Shown one piece after another: positions 1 to 5,868 of a DNA stretch of 11,961 nt; within the stretch, counting starts at the first letter, position 1; every line of letters starts with the position of its first letter. A program made the position numbers and the translations under genes. Source of the stretch: JBGPRB01 sp964422155 (GTDB lineage Bacteria > Chloroflexota > Dehalococcoidia > Dehalococcoidales > RBG-16-60-22); assembly GCA_964422155.1 (NCBI GenBank), contig CAYQZZ010000063.1, forward strand, positions 1-11,961. Direction: 5' to 3'. The notes beneath the pieces were generated by a model that was given only the letters and a program-made list of their open reading frames with translations, was not told the origin of the DNA and searched no databases.

Positions 1-709
1 CGGCTGTATAAAGGCGGTTGGACAGTTGCCGGTCCTGAGGTTCGTTTTCCTCCATGCCGGTATCGAGGAGATAGAGTTTAACCTGTCCTAATTGTACCAG
101 CCAGGCGCCGACGTGCAGGGTTCGTTTTTTAATCTTTACCTCGGCCAGGCATCTCTGTCCGGTGCTGGATAGGATGGGACTTACCGGTGCTTTGCTGAAG
201 TCTAATTGCTGATATTCCTCTTCCTGCCAGCCTTCGGATGAAATGCGCTGTCGGAAATATCCCTGCGGATACATGAAGCCGACCGCTACCATCGGTATAC
301 CCAGGTCACTGGCCTCTTTACACAGGTCGCCGGCAAGCACACCTAAGCCGCCGGCATAGATGGGCAGGGAATTGTGGAGAGCAAATTCCATTGAGAAATA
401 TGCGACCGGCCCTGAAAAAGAACCGGCGTGGTTTGTGGTATACCACGAACTCCCGTCTTTGGTATCACTATCAAAGGCTGCTATAGCCTTATCATATAAA
501 GACAGGAATGTTGCATCGCTGGCGGCAGCCTCCAGCTTTTCCTTGCTGATTTCATACAGCTGTTGCACCGGATTGTGTCCACTCAGTCTCCAGAGAGAGT
601 AATCCAGCGTCCTGAAAACGGCTCTTCCCTCTGGATGCCAGCTCCACCACAGACTACCGGCCAGTTCCTTGAGCCTGCCGATGCGTTCTGGTATTTTTAT
701 ATAAGTCAC
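1..709 (-). CDS. glgP: alpha-glucan (glycogen/maltodextrin) phosphorylase, N-terminal part; C-terminus outside window
   Basis: The minus-strand frame stays open from a GTG at 707-709 to the left edge, giving 236 residues. The enzyme releases glucose-1-phosphate from the ends of alpha-1,4-glucans in the cytoplasm (family GT35). Residues 1-100 match the N-terminal DUF3417 region of the short bacterial type, with SLWWSWHPEGRAVFRTLD near residues 19-36. Residues 103-165 carry the family signatures AYFSMEFALHNSLPIYAGGLG and the segment GDLCKEASDLGIPMVAVGF. The PLP-binding lysine and most of the catalytic core lie beyond the window. GTG is chosen because GAAGGAG (717-723) sits 7 bases upstream and the protein begins TYIKIPERI, as expected for the family. 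No gene follows in the visible part. A TATAAT box lies 40 bases upstream. The family assignment is firm. The exact substrate (glycogen or maltodextrin) cannot be read from this part. Confidence 0.93.
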   Translation of the reverse strand, partial: MTYIKIPERIGRLKELAGSLWWSWHPEGRAVFRTLDYSLWRLSGHNPVQQLYEISKEKLEAAASDATFLSLYDKAIAAFDSDTKDGSSWYTTNHAGSFSGPVAYFSMEFALHNSLPIYAGGLGVLAGDLCKEASDLGIPMVAVGFMYPQGYFRQRISSEGWQEEEYQQLDFSKAPVSPILSSTGQRCLAEVKIKKRTLHVGAWLVQLGQVKLYLLDTGMEENEPQDRQLSNRLYTA

Positions 710-748
710 CGTAATGCTCCTTCACATCAGTTAAATCCTGCTAGCAAA

Positions 749-754
749 ATTATA
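749..754 (-). promoter_or_regulatory. candidate -10 box for glgP
   Basis: On the minus strand a perfect TATAAT lies 40 bases upstream of the GTG start of the phosphorylase gene. No good -35 hexamer sits 16-18 bases further upstream, so this rests on the -10 match and its position only. Confidence 0.3.
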
Positions 755-775
755 TTCTAACTGGCGGGAGAAAGC

Positions 776-899
776 TACCTGATAAAGCATAAAGGTAGTC
801 AGGGTTATCTTTGAATTATTTTGATGGTTTTACCTCAGTTCCGTTTCGTTTCAAACTTGAAAAATTACTGAGGAGTTGAAGATAACCGAAAGTCAGGTA
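776..899. repeat. nested inverted repeats in the glgP-tRNA intergenic region
   Basis: Four inverted repeats sit one inside another: TACCTGA 776-782 with TCAGGTA 893-899; GGTTATCTT 803-811 with AAGATAACC 879-887; CCTCAGT 833-839 with ACTGAGG 867-873; TTTCAA 849-854 with TTGAAA 857-862. Every arm is perfect, and together they could form a long interrupted hairpin on either strand. The 364 bases between the phosphorylase start and the tRNA hold no convincing ORF, and this is the only structure I see there. It may be a decayed miniature mobile element, or a structured RNA or terminator region between two minus-strand units. It lies upstream of the candidate glgP -10 box, so it would not be in that transcript's leader. 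Confidence 0.5.
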
Positions 900-1073
900 C
901 GTAAGGTAATTTCCGGTAGCTGGCGCTGCGTCATTGTACTCGTTAAGACTTTTTGACAGATAAATTCCTTAATGTATTCGGAATGAAAAGATACGAGAGC
1001 TGTAAGAGTATAAAGTAGCGAGCAACTTGGAAGGGAAAAAGCTGATGAAAAAATCTAGAACCCCCAATAATGC

Positions 1074-1149
1074 TGGTGAGCCGCCAGGGACTCGAACCCT
1101 GAACCTGATGATTAAGAGTCATCTGCTCTACCAGTTGAGCTAGCGGCCC
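1074..1149 (-). tRNA. tRNA-Lys (anticodon CTT), CCA encoded
   Basis: The minus strand folds as a complete cloverleaf. The acceptor arms GGGCCGC and GCGGCTC pair with one G-T. The D arm is GCTC/GAGC. The anticodon stem is GATGA/TCATC with loop CTCTTAA, giving anticodon CTT at 1114-1116. The T arm is CAGGG/CCCTG around TTCGAGT. The discriminator base is A (1077), and CCA is encoded at 1074-1076. CTT reads the AAG codon, so this is a lysine tRNA. It stands alone in the window. Confidence 0.97.
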
Positions 1150-1170
1150 AGACTATTACTGCTGTTCCTC

Positions 1171-1200
1171 ATTTTATCATTATAAAATGTATCGTGGCAA
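1171..1200 (-). promoter_or_regulatory. candidate promoter of tRNA-Lys
   Basis: On the minus strand TTGCCA (1195-1200) is followed after 18 bases by TAAAAT (1171-1176), about 21 bases before the 5' end of the tRNA. A TATAAT also overlaps at 1179-1184, but it has no matching -35 at normal spacing. Confidence 0.4.
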
Positions 1201-1235
1201 GCGTATTGAAGCTAACGGGCATGGCAGGCACAAGA

Positions 1236-1269
1236 AAAGCTCTCCCATATCAAAGAATGGCAGAGCTTT
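1236..1269 (-). terminator. hairpin terminator after the 72-residue gene
   Basis: AAAGCTCT (1236-1243) pairs perfectly with AGAGCTTT (1262-1269). CCAT/ATGG pairs further inside after one mismatch. On the minus strand the stem ends in CTTTTCTTG, a short T-rich tail. It lies about 58 bases past the stop of the 72-residue gene and before the tRNA promoter, where a terminator is expected. Confidence 0.5.
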
Positions 1270-1326
1270 CTAAGTAACTTATATCTGATTTATATATGTA
1301 GATTTTTCTATCGAGTCGCTGATTTA

Positions 1327-1545
1327 TTAGTTTTGTGCGTGCTCGGTAAGTTTAACCTTTTGTATCGGCGCCAGCAAATTGCCATCCGCTGTCATAATAT
1401 CCTTTGAAGCTACGATGTTTGCATCCGGGTGGGCGAGCCGAAATTTTTTCATAATATCATCGTGTTCCTGGAAAGGCTGTTTTTCCTTCCTGTCAGGGAC
1501 ATTTTGCTCTTCATTTCTTTTCTTTCTAATCCATAGTATTATCAT
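1327..1545 (-). CDS. hypothetical small protein, 72 residues
   Basis: I do not recognise this protein. It is short, hydrophilic and strongly charged. It begins with a brief hydrophobic run (MIILWI), then a basic/acidic stretch rich in Lys, Glu and Gln (residues 7-36), and ends in a more ordered-looking segment around NIVASKDIMTADGNLLAPIQ. There are no cysteines or recognisable motifs. I take it as real because a strong ribosome-binding site, GGAGGT (1552-1557), lies 6 bases before the ATG, and a hairpin terminator follows the stop. It begins 98 bases after the secreted-protein gene ends, with no clear terminator between them, so the two may be co-transcribed. Confidence 0.6.
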   Translation of the reverse strand: MIILWIRKKRNEEQNVPDRKEKQPFQEHDDIMKKFRLAHPDANIVASKDIMTADGNLLAPIQKVKLTEHAQN

Positions 1546-1643
1546 ATTTTTACCTCCAGCGGCGTTTTATTCTTTTGTTTAAAGGCTCCTGACAAACTGC
1601 ATTATCTCGATATGCCGGTCGTAACGGGGCCAGCAGTATTAAA

Positions 1644-2159
1644 TTAGCTTGTAGTGAGATAAAATTCAGGTACCGGGACGCTGTTGTTTGACTTCGCTCC
1701 ATAGCAATAGAAACAGCCTTTATTGACGGTGATTTTATATTTGGCACATCCTGGCAATGAGAAGCTCACGGTACCGCTCTGCATCGTTATATAAGTCTCC
1801 GGGGGTATTTCACCGGAGCCCGTGTATATTTTTTCCCACCGGTCAATGTCGGCCTGTACATAGATGCCGATATTGAGTGTCATATAGCGATAGCTGTGTA
1901 CAAGCTCATCAGTATTGGTTATGGACAGAGTAAATAACGTATCGGCTGTTACACCGGAAATGTCGATATGGAAGAGGTCGCCGGGAGTTATGTTACCTAT
2001 GGCATTACCGAATCCATTGAGCTGTGGCGCCGTTGATGGGTCAGCGACTTCAATAGTCATGGGTATATTATCGGCCAGAGCGTTGTCATAAGCGTAGACT
2101 ACCGGCCAAGGAGCCAGTAACAAAGCCACAATTAGAGGGAAAAGCAGTTTTCTTTTCAT
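1644..2159 (-). CDS. secreted hypothetical protein with a CxxC motif, 171 residues
   Basis: The first 23 residues form a classical Sec signal peptide: KRK, then a hydrophobic core (LLFPLIVALLLAPWPVV), with likely cleavage after VYA at residue 23. There is no lipobox cysteine, so export into the envelope or medium is expected. The mature part (about 148 residues) has alternating beta-strand-like segments such as DLFHIDISGVTADTLFTLSI and a Tyr-rich middle, which suggests a beta-sandwich. I recognise no family. Three cysteines lie at 138, 149 and 152, and the last two form CFYC, which could hold a disulfide or a metal. The ATG is preceded only by a weak GAAGAA. A possible promoter (TTTACA, 17 bases, TACATT) lies in the 200 bases upstream. 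Confidence 0.7.
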   Translation of the reverse strand: MKRKLLFPLIVALLLAPWPVVYAYDNALADNIPMTIEVADPSTAPQLNGFGNAIGNITPGDLFHIDISGVTADTLFTLSITNTDELVHSYRYMTLNIGIYVQADIDRWEKIYTGSGEIPPETYITMQSGTVSFSLPGCAKYKITVNKGCFYCYGAKSNNSVPVPEFYLTTS

Positions 2160-2359
2160 TTCTTCGTATTTTTTTAACTTAAGAGATTGAAGTTACTCTA
2201 TGTCTTACGTTCCGGGTCTTCTCTCACGGTCTAAGCTTATCGCTGGAGCGAGTAATAAAATGTAAAAAGCTGGGGCAAAGCTGTAAACAATAAATAAATG
2301 TTTTACGAGAAAGTACTATAGGTTACGCTTTGGTGAGATACCGGGGTAATAAATAAGGG

Positions 2360-2388
2360 AGGGCTTAGCGATTCATCGGCTAAGCCCT
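2360..2388 (-). terminator. strong hairpin, probable terminator of the lone receiver gene
   Basis: AGGGCTTAGC (2360-2369) pairs perfectly over 10 bases with GCTAAGCCCT (2379-2388), with a 9-base loop. On the minus strand the stem is followed by a T-rich but interrupted tract (CCTTATTTATT). It lies 56 bases past the stop of the receiver gene. The stretch 2160-2444 holds no other gene. Confidence 0.55.
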
Positions 2389-2444
2389 CTATCTATTGGG
2401 CGGTTATCCAGCTGGGGAACAGCTTAATATTAGTGGCTATTATT

Positions 2445-2861
2445 TCAGTTTTTGCCTGTGTGAATATTGGAAAGCGGGTCGATAGCGGCGGTATTGCGTT
2501 TCAGGGTATCCTCTATCCGCGTTTTTAGTGTGTCAATCCCGAAAGGTTCGGTAAGGTAGTTATTGGCACCCAGATTAAGACCCCTGACCGTACCATCGCC
2601 GGTGTCCCAGGTGCTGAGCATCATAATAGGAACCTGGGTCCATTGCCGGAGCTGCAGACATATCCCGATACCGTCAAGCGTTGGCATGACGATGTCCAGA
2701 ATAATGAACTCCGGCTGCTCGGTATCGACCATGTCTTTAAGATAGATACCGGTACGCTGGGTATTGACTATTTCATATTTACCGTCGTTGAGCTCTTTCT
2801 GTAGTAGACTCACTAATACCGGGTCGCGAGTGACGGTAAGGATTTTTGTTTTTGCTAACAT
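2445..2861 (-). CDS. stand-alone response-regulator receiver protein, atypical (degenerate) active site
   Basis: A single REC domain fills residues 5-125 of 138, with no DNA-binding domain and a short polar tail. The phosphoacceptor aspartate is kept (D56 in FIILDIVMP), as is the switch Ser/Thr region (MMLST). The acidic pair that binds Mg2+, normally the two Asp after the first beta strand, is replaced by Thr11-Arg12 (ILTVTRDP where ILIVDDDP is usual). The conserved lysine is Glu (YLTEPFG where YLTKPFG is usual). The rest resembles the receiver of the OmpR-type regulator in this window (LDGIGICLQLRQW compared with IDGVEVCRRIREW), so it looks like a diverged copy without its output domain. 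The start has an excellent AAGGAGG (2867-2873) 5 bases before the ATG. It is a single-gene unit followed by a hairpin. I infer it is not phosphorylated in the normal way. Confidence 0.88.
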   Translation of the reverse strand: MLAKTKILTVTRDPVLVSLLQKELNDGKYEIVNTQRTGIYLKDMVDTEQPEFIILDIVMPTLDGIGICLQLRQWTQVPIMMLSTWDTGDGTVRGLNLGANNYLTEPFGIDTLKTRIEDTLKRNTAAIDPLSNIHTGKN

Positions 2862-3103
2862 GTTAGCCTCCTTATATTGGTTGTTTAATTTTCTGGTATA
2901 AGGCTAACATTCTGGCAGTAAATAGAGCATAAACGGTTACATGAATAACATAAATATCCTGTTAATGATTGGGGGGAGGTAGGGGAGTCAATTGATACAT
3001 ACATTAAGAGGGTAAAGATAGTTTGCATAATGATATGGATAAAAGCAAAGCCTTTATTCGATGGGGTTGTTATATTTTCGGTTAATTTGTTATTGGTTAA
3101 GGA

Positions 3104-3517
3104 CTATTTTTTCAATGTTTCGGAATGATATTTACGTATCAGCATGATTTCCAGGAAAATGATTGGCTTGGGGATTTTTTTAAAATTGAGAGGGCCGTGA
3201 GGCAATCCCTTGGAGATGGAGACAATAGCAGGGGAGTTGATGATGTGCTTTTCCTGTTCCTTGCCCAGGCATATCTCGACCTCGGCACCGCCGAAATCAC
3301 GGACGTTCATCGGGTTGGTACCTAGGAAACACAGCAACTGTTGAAAGTCAGAGTGAAAATGAGGCTCCTTTAACATGAGTTCCGGCTTGTAGATTACATG
3401 GTGTGTAAGAATACAGTCGGCATCCATTTCGTCGCCGTTTGCCGAAAGTCCCTCCAGTTGATGGTGTGTTTTGAAAGCTTCTCTCAATATGTGTTTGCCG
3501 TATTTCGTTTCCGCCAT
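3104..3517 (-). CDS. small cupin-domain protein, subtype I (fifth and last of the cluster)
   Basis: A single-domain cupin of 137 residues with no signal peptide. It begins with the cluster's shared motif (TKYGKHIL). Cupin motif 1 is read as HFHSDFQQLLCFLG: His53, His55, and Gln59 or Gln60 where the other four members have the metal-ligand Glu. Motif 2 is SISKGLPHGPLNF with His107. Its closest relative here is the gene at 4221-4679, with shared GTNP/GGNP, DFG, and KPIIF-E at the C-terminal strand. It is separated from the cupin before it by 195 bases that carry a palindromic repeat, so it may be less tightly co-expressed. The ribosome-binding site is AAGGGGGT about 10 bases before the ATG. Small cupins may be metal-dependent dioxygenases, isomerases or ligand-binding proteins. 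I cannot assign a reaction, and the Glu-to-Gln change may alter metal binding. Confidence 0.82.
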   Translation of the reverse strand: MAETKYGKHILREAFKTHHQLEGLSANGDEMDADCILTHHVIYKPELMLKEPHFHSDFQQLLCFLGTNPMNVRDFGGAEVEICLGKEQEKHIINSPAIVSISKGLPHGPLNFKKIPKPIIFLEIMLIRKYHSETLKK

Positions 3518-3557
3518 TTTCTTTAATACCCCCTTATGATTGTTTATTAACTCGCTC

Positions 3558-3641
3558 TGTCATTGCGAGTCCCGATGCAATCAGGACGTGGCAATCTCAA
3601 AGATGCATCATAGAGATTGCTTCGCTACGCTCGCAATGACA
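3558..3641. repeat. palindromic intergenic repeat (TCATTGCGAG type)
   Basis: TGTCATTGCGAG (bases 3558-3569) pairs perfectly over 12 bases with CTCGCAATGACA (3630-3641). Inside, GCAATCTC (3591-3598) pairs with GAGATTGC (3613-3620). The 84-base unit can fold into a long imperfect hairpin. Repeats with the core CATTGCGAG...CTCGCAATG are scattered between genes in many unrelated bacterial genomes and behave like small non-autonomous elements. Here it sits in the 195-base gap between the fourth and fifth cupin genes, the only wide gap in that cluster. I see no second copy in the window. Confidence 0.75.
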
Positions 3642-3712
3642 ATGGGATGCTTGTTTTTGGGTATTGCTAAACACTCTCTCCTGTTATGATTATTGCTGGG
3701 GAAACAAACCTG

Positions 3713-4186
3713 TCAGAATTCGTTTCCGGATGTCCGCGTATACATCGTCCCGTTTCCCGCCGTCCACCAGAAGATAGGGCTGTCAATCCTCTTGATGGAA
3801 AGGGGGAGGTGCTTCATGCCCCGCGGGACATAAATCAGGCAGCTCTTGGTAAGGACGAACTTCTCATCTTCCAGCCAGAACTCTATTTCTCCGCCCAGTT
3901 CCCTCGGATTATTACTGACCGTTCCCACGAATCCCAAGGTCTCATCGAAATTATGGGTATGAGCTATCTCCATCTCTAAATCGCCGGTGCCTTTCTTTTC
4001 CCACAACCAGACGCAGTTTGTATAAAAAGCCCCCTCGGCGACTCTATCGTCCAGGGCAAACATCCAGGTGGATTCGATGTAATTGCCTTTTTCTCTCTGC
4101 TCCAGAATTCTCTTGGGGATGGGGAAAGGCTTCTCCGGTGGCTTAACATCCGTGAAGATGTATTTTGCATACTTGGATTGAGTCAA
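3713..4186 (-). CDS. small cupin-domain protein, subtype II (fourth of the cluster)
   Basis: 157 residues, cytoplasmic, single cupin domain. The start is a TTG (4184-4186): AAGGAG (4195-4200) lies 8 bases upstream, there is no in-frame ATG nearby, and the resulting N-terminus TQSKYAKYIFT aligns with the start of its paralogues. A Pro-rich segment (14-24) and a short helix (ILEQREKGNYIEST) precede the subtype II core GAFYTNCVWLWEKKGTG (52-68). Motif 1 is EIAHTHNFDETLGFVG with ligands His76, His78 and Glu82. Motif 2 is YVPRGMKHLPL with His126. It ends with the subtype II signature AGNGTMYTRTSGNE. The metal site is complete, so the protein can be expected to bind Fe, Mn, Zn or a similar ion; its substrate is unknown. 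The gap to the previous cupin is 34 bases. Confidence 0.85.
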   Translation of the reverse strand: MTQSKYAKYIFTDVKPPEKPFPIPKRILEQREKGNYIESTWMFALDDRVAEGAFYTNCVWLWEKKGTGDLEMEIAHTHNFDETLGFVGTVSNNPRELGGEIEFWLEDEKFVLTKSCLIYVPRGMKHLPLSIKRIDSPIFWWTAGNGTMYTRTSGNEF

Positions 4187-4220
4187 TTTCTCTTCTCCTT
4201 ATTTGAAAGTAGCTGCTATA

Positions 4221-4679
4221 TTATTTTTTTGGTTGTCTTGCGGACTTTTTAGACGCTCTGGCAGGCTTTTTGGGTGGTGGTCCCGATGGCTTCCAGATGC
4301 GGGTAAGCGACACTTCCATGAATATGATGGGTTTGGTCACTTTTTTAATAATTATCGGGCAATGTGTCACACCCTTGGGGATGGAGACGACGGCAAGGGT
4401 ATTAATCAGGTACTTTTCGCCGCCCAGAGTGAACTCGATTTCCGCCCCGAAGTCGGTAATATCCAGCGGATTACCTCCGATAAAGCAGAGCATCTCGGGA
4501 AAATCATGCGAATGAGGATGGTCGAAAGACATCGGCTTGGAGATGCAGTGGTAACCCATGCTGCAGTCCGTGTCCAGTTCGCCATCATGCGCCACGATTG
4601 ATTTTCCGGTGTAGTGTGCTATTTCCCTGATGAGTTTTTTTGTCAATATATTCTTTCCGTATTTTGTTTTGGCTGCCAT
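4221..4679 (-). CDS. small cupin-domain protein, subtype I, with a basic C-terminal tail (third of the cluster)
   Basis: 152 residues. It opens with TKYGKNILTKK and then has the cupin core: motif 1 HPHSHDFPEMLCFIGGNP with ligands His56, His58 and Glu62, and motif 2 SIPKGVTHCPI with His106. It is the close relative of the last cupin (3104-3517), but its Glu ligand is intact. It also carries an extra C-terminal tail from about residue 131 made almost only of Pro, Lys, Ala, Arg and Ser (PPPKKPARASKKSARQPKK). Such a tail could bind nucleic acid or an acidic surface, or be a disordered tether; this is inference. GGAGGT (4689-4694) lies 9 bases before the ATG. The gap to the previous cupin is 47 bases, with no terminator visible, in keeping with one transcript. 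Confidence 0.85.
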   Translation of the reverse strand: MAAKTKYGKNILTKKLIREIAHYTGKSIVAHDGELDTDCSMGYHCISKPMSFDHPHSHDFPEMLCFIGGNPLDITDFGAEIEFTLGGEKYLINTLAVVSIPKGVTHCPIIIKKVTKPIIFMEVSLTRIWKPSGPPPKKPARASKKSARQPKK

Positions 4680-4726
4680 ATTCTTAAGACCTCCATATTC
4701 TAATATCAGTTAAAAAGTAGCTTGTA

Positions 4727-5203
4727 TTATTCGTTTCCTGACGACCTTGCATAAGAGGTTCCGTTTCCCGCGGTGAAAAAGAATATCGGGCTGTCAATCC
4801 TGCGGAATATCAGTGGCAAATGTTTCATCCTCCGGGGGACAAATATCAGGCAGCTATAGTCGATGATGTATTGTTCGTCTTCCAGCCAGAACTCGATTTC
4901 ACCGTTCAGTTTACGCGGATTTTCCCGATTGCTCCCGATAAACCCCAGGACTTCATCGAAATCGTGGGTGTGGGCTATCTCCGTCTGAATATCCCCGGTA
5001 CCATATTTTTTCCACATCCAGTGGCAGTCCACATAGAAGGCCCCCTTGGCCACCTTGTCGTTCAGGCCAAAGAGGGAAGTGTCATCCCAGTAGTTTCCTG
5101 CTTTCCTCTGCTCCTCTATTCTTTTTATAAACTCGGCGGGCGGTGGCTGCTGCGGCTTGGGATATTCCGTAATGATATATTTAGCGTACTTCTTCTCAGG
5201 CAT
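4727..5203 (-). CDS. small cupin-domain protein, subtype II (second of the cluster)
   Basis: 158 residues with the subtype II layout: MPEKKYAKYIITE start, Pro/Gln-rich segment (15-22), helix EFIKRIEEQRKAGNYWDD, core KGAFYVDCHWMWKKYGTG (53-70), motif 1 EIAHTHDFDEVLGFIG with ligands His78, His80 and Glu84, motif 2 FVPRRMKHLPL with His128, and C-terminal AGNGTSYARSSGNE. The usual PxG of motif 2 is PRR here, a change in a turn rather than in a ligand. It is the closest match in the window to the cupin at 3713-4186. Because each of these two is followed by a subtype I gene, a pair may have been duplicated. AAGGAG (5208-5213) precedes the ATG. It lies 39 bases after the first cupin. The reaction is unknown. 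Confidence 0.85.
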   Translation of the reverse strand: MPEKKYAKYIITEYPKPQQPPPAEFIKRIEEQRKAGNYWDDTSLFGLNDKVAKGAFYVDCHWMWKKYGTGDIQTEIAHTHDFDEVLGFIGSNRENPRKLNGEIEFWLEDEQYIIDYSCLIFVPRRMKHLPLIFRRIDSPIFFFTAGNGTSYARSSGNE

Positions 5204-5242
5204 TTTTCTCCTTTTATAATATGGTTTCCCGTTGTTTTCTCA

Positions 5243-5719
5243 CTACTCGTTTCCGGCTGTTCTGGTATATGAGGTTCCGTTACCCATGGTAATGAAAAGA
5301 ACGGGTCTATCCAGCTTCTTCATACCGCAGGGACCATGGGACAGTCCGGCGGGGATATAGACGATACAACTCTTATCAACCAGGTATTGTTCGTCTCCCA
5401 GGTAGAAATCAAGTACCGCTCCCAGTTCCCGGGGATTATTTTTATCGGTTCCCGTGAATATCCAGACTTCATCCCAGTCATGGGCGTGAGCTATCTCGGT
5501 GTACAAGCCTCCGGTTCCCTTCTGCTCCCACATCCAGACGCAATCTACGTAGAAAGCTCCCTTGGCTACAGCATCGGTCAACATGAACATGTGAGTACTT
5601 TCCATGTAGTTACCGGCTTTTCTTTGCTCTTCCATTCTTTTCAGGGCCTGGGGAGGCGGTGGTGGTAGTGGTACCTTGTTCTCCGTGATGATATACTTGG
5701 CGTATTTTCTTTCAACCAT
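5243..5719 (-). CDS. small cupin-domain protein, subtype II (first of the cluster)
   Basis: I place the start at the ATG at 5717-5719 (MVERKYAKYIITE). The ATG 12 bases upstream (5729-5731) overlaps the ribosome-binding sequence GAGGAGAG itself. With the chosen start, the protein is 158 residues and aligns end to end with the next gene. It has the subtype II layout: a run of prolines (residues 17-23), helix ALKRMEEQRKAGNYMEST, core KGAFYVDCVWMWEQKGTG, motif 1 EIAHAHDWDEVWIFTG with ligands His78, His80 and Glu84, and motif 2 YIPAGLSHGPC with His128. It is the most divergent of the three subtype II members in the core (FTGTDKN, VLDFYLGDE). It leads the cupin unit, with a candidate promoter 34-63 bases upstream. 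Substrate and reaction are unknown. Confidence 0.85.
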   Translation of the reverse strand: MVERKYAKYIITENKVPLPPPPPQALKRMEEQRKAGNYMESTHMFMLTDAVAKGAFYVDCVWMWEQKGTGGLYTEIAHAHDWDEVWIFTGTDKNNPRELGAVLDFYLGDEQYLVDKSCIVYIPAGLSHGPCGMKKLDRPVLFITMGNGTSYTRTAGNE

Positions 5720-5752
5720 AACTCTCCTCATAAACAGAAAATTGTTTACCTG

Positions 5753-5782
5753 ATTGTACTCCTAATAGGATTGTTTAATCAA
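5753..5782 (-). promoter_or_regulatory. candidate promoter of the cupin cluster
   Basis: On the minus strand TTGATT (5777-5782) and TACAAT (5753-5758) are spaced by 18 bases. The -10 box lies 33 bases before the first cupin start and just past the terminator of the signalling operon. This supports the cupins as a separate transcription unit. Confidence 0.4.
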
Positions 5783-5809
5783 TAATATCGGGATTTGAAA
5801 GCATTAAAC

Positions 5810-5835
5810 AAAAAGGGGAGTCGTTATAACTCCCC
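5810..5835 (-). terminator. intrinsic terminator of the signalling operon
   Basis: GGGGAGT (5815-5821) pairs perfectly with ACTCCCC (5829-5835) around a 7-base loop. On the minus strand it is followed by TTTTT (5814-5810), and the other flank is A/T-rich too, so it could work in both directions. It lies 33 bases past the stop of the OmpR-type regulator. Confidence 0.85.
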
Positions 5836-5868
5836 TCATTTTTACCTAAATGTAAGTATTTATGAGTT

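Noticed and set aside
360..760. Two plus-strand open frames of 80 and 65 codons
   Set aside because: They are mostly opposite the phosphorylase gene, which matches a well-known family over its whole visible length.
953..981. TTGACA as a plus-strand promoter
   Set aside because: The -35 is perfect, but there is no -10 at normal spacing and no plus-strand gene downstream.
1550..1747. Minus-strand open frame of 65 codons overlapping the end of the secreted-protein gene
   Set aside because: It is in another frame of the secreted-protein gene and has no clear ribosome-binding site or motif.
3037..3059. Possible terminator after the last cupin
   Set aside because: The hairpin (ATAAA...TTTAT with a mismatch) is weak and has no T-run on the minus strand. 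The rest of 2862-3103 shows nothing I can support.
4820..5272. Plus-strand open frame of 150 codons
   Set aside because: It lies opposite the cupin at 4727-5203, whose motifs and ribosome-binding site are clear. The plus-strand product has no recognisable motif. The other plus-strand frames across 3125-5668 are rejected for the same reason.
5720..5731. Upstream ATG as start of the first cupin
   Set aside because: It overlaps the ribosome-binding sequence of the ATG at 5717-5719, and the extra four residues have no counterpart in the paralogues.
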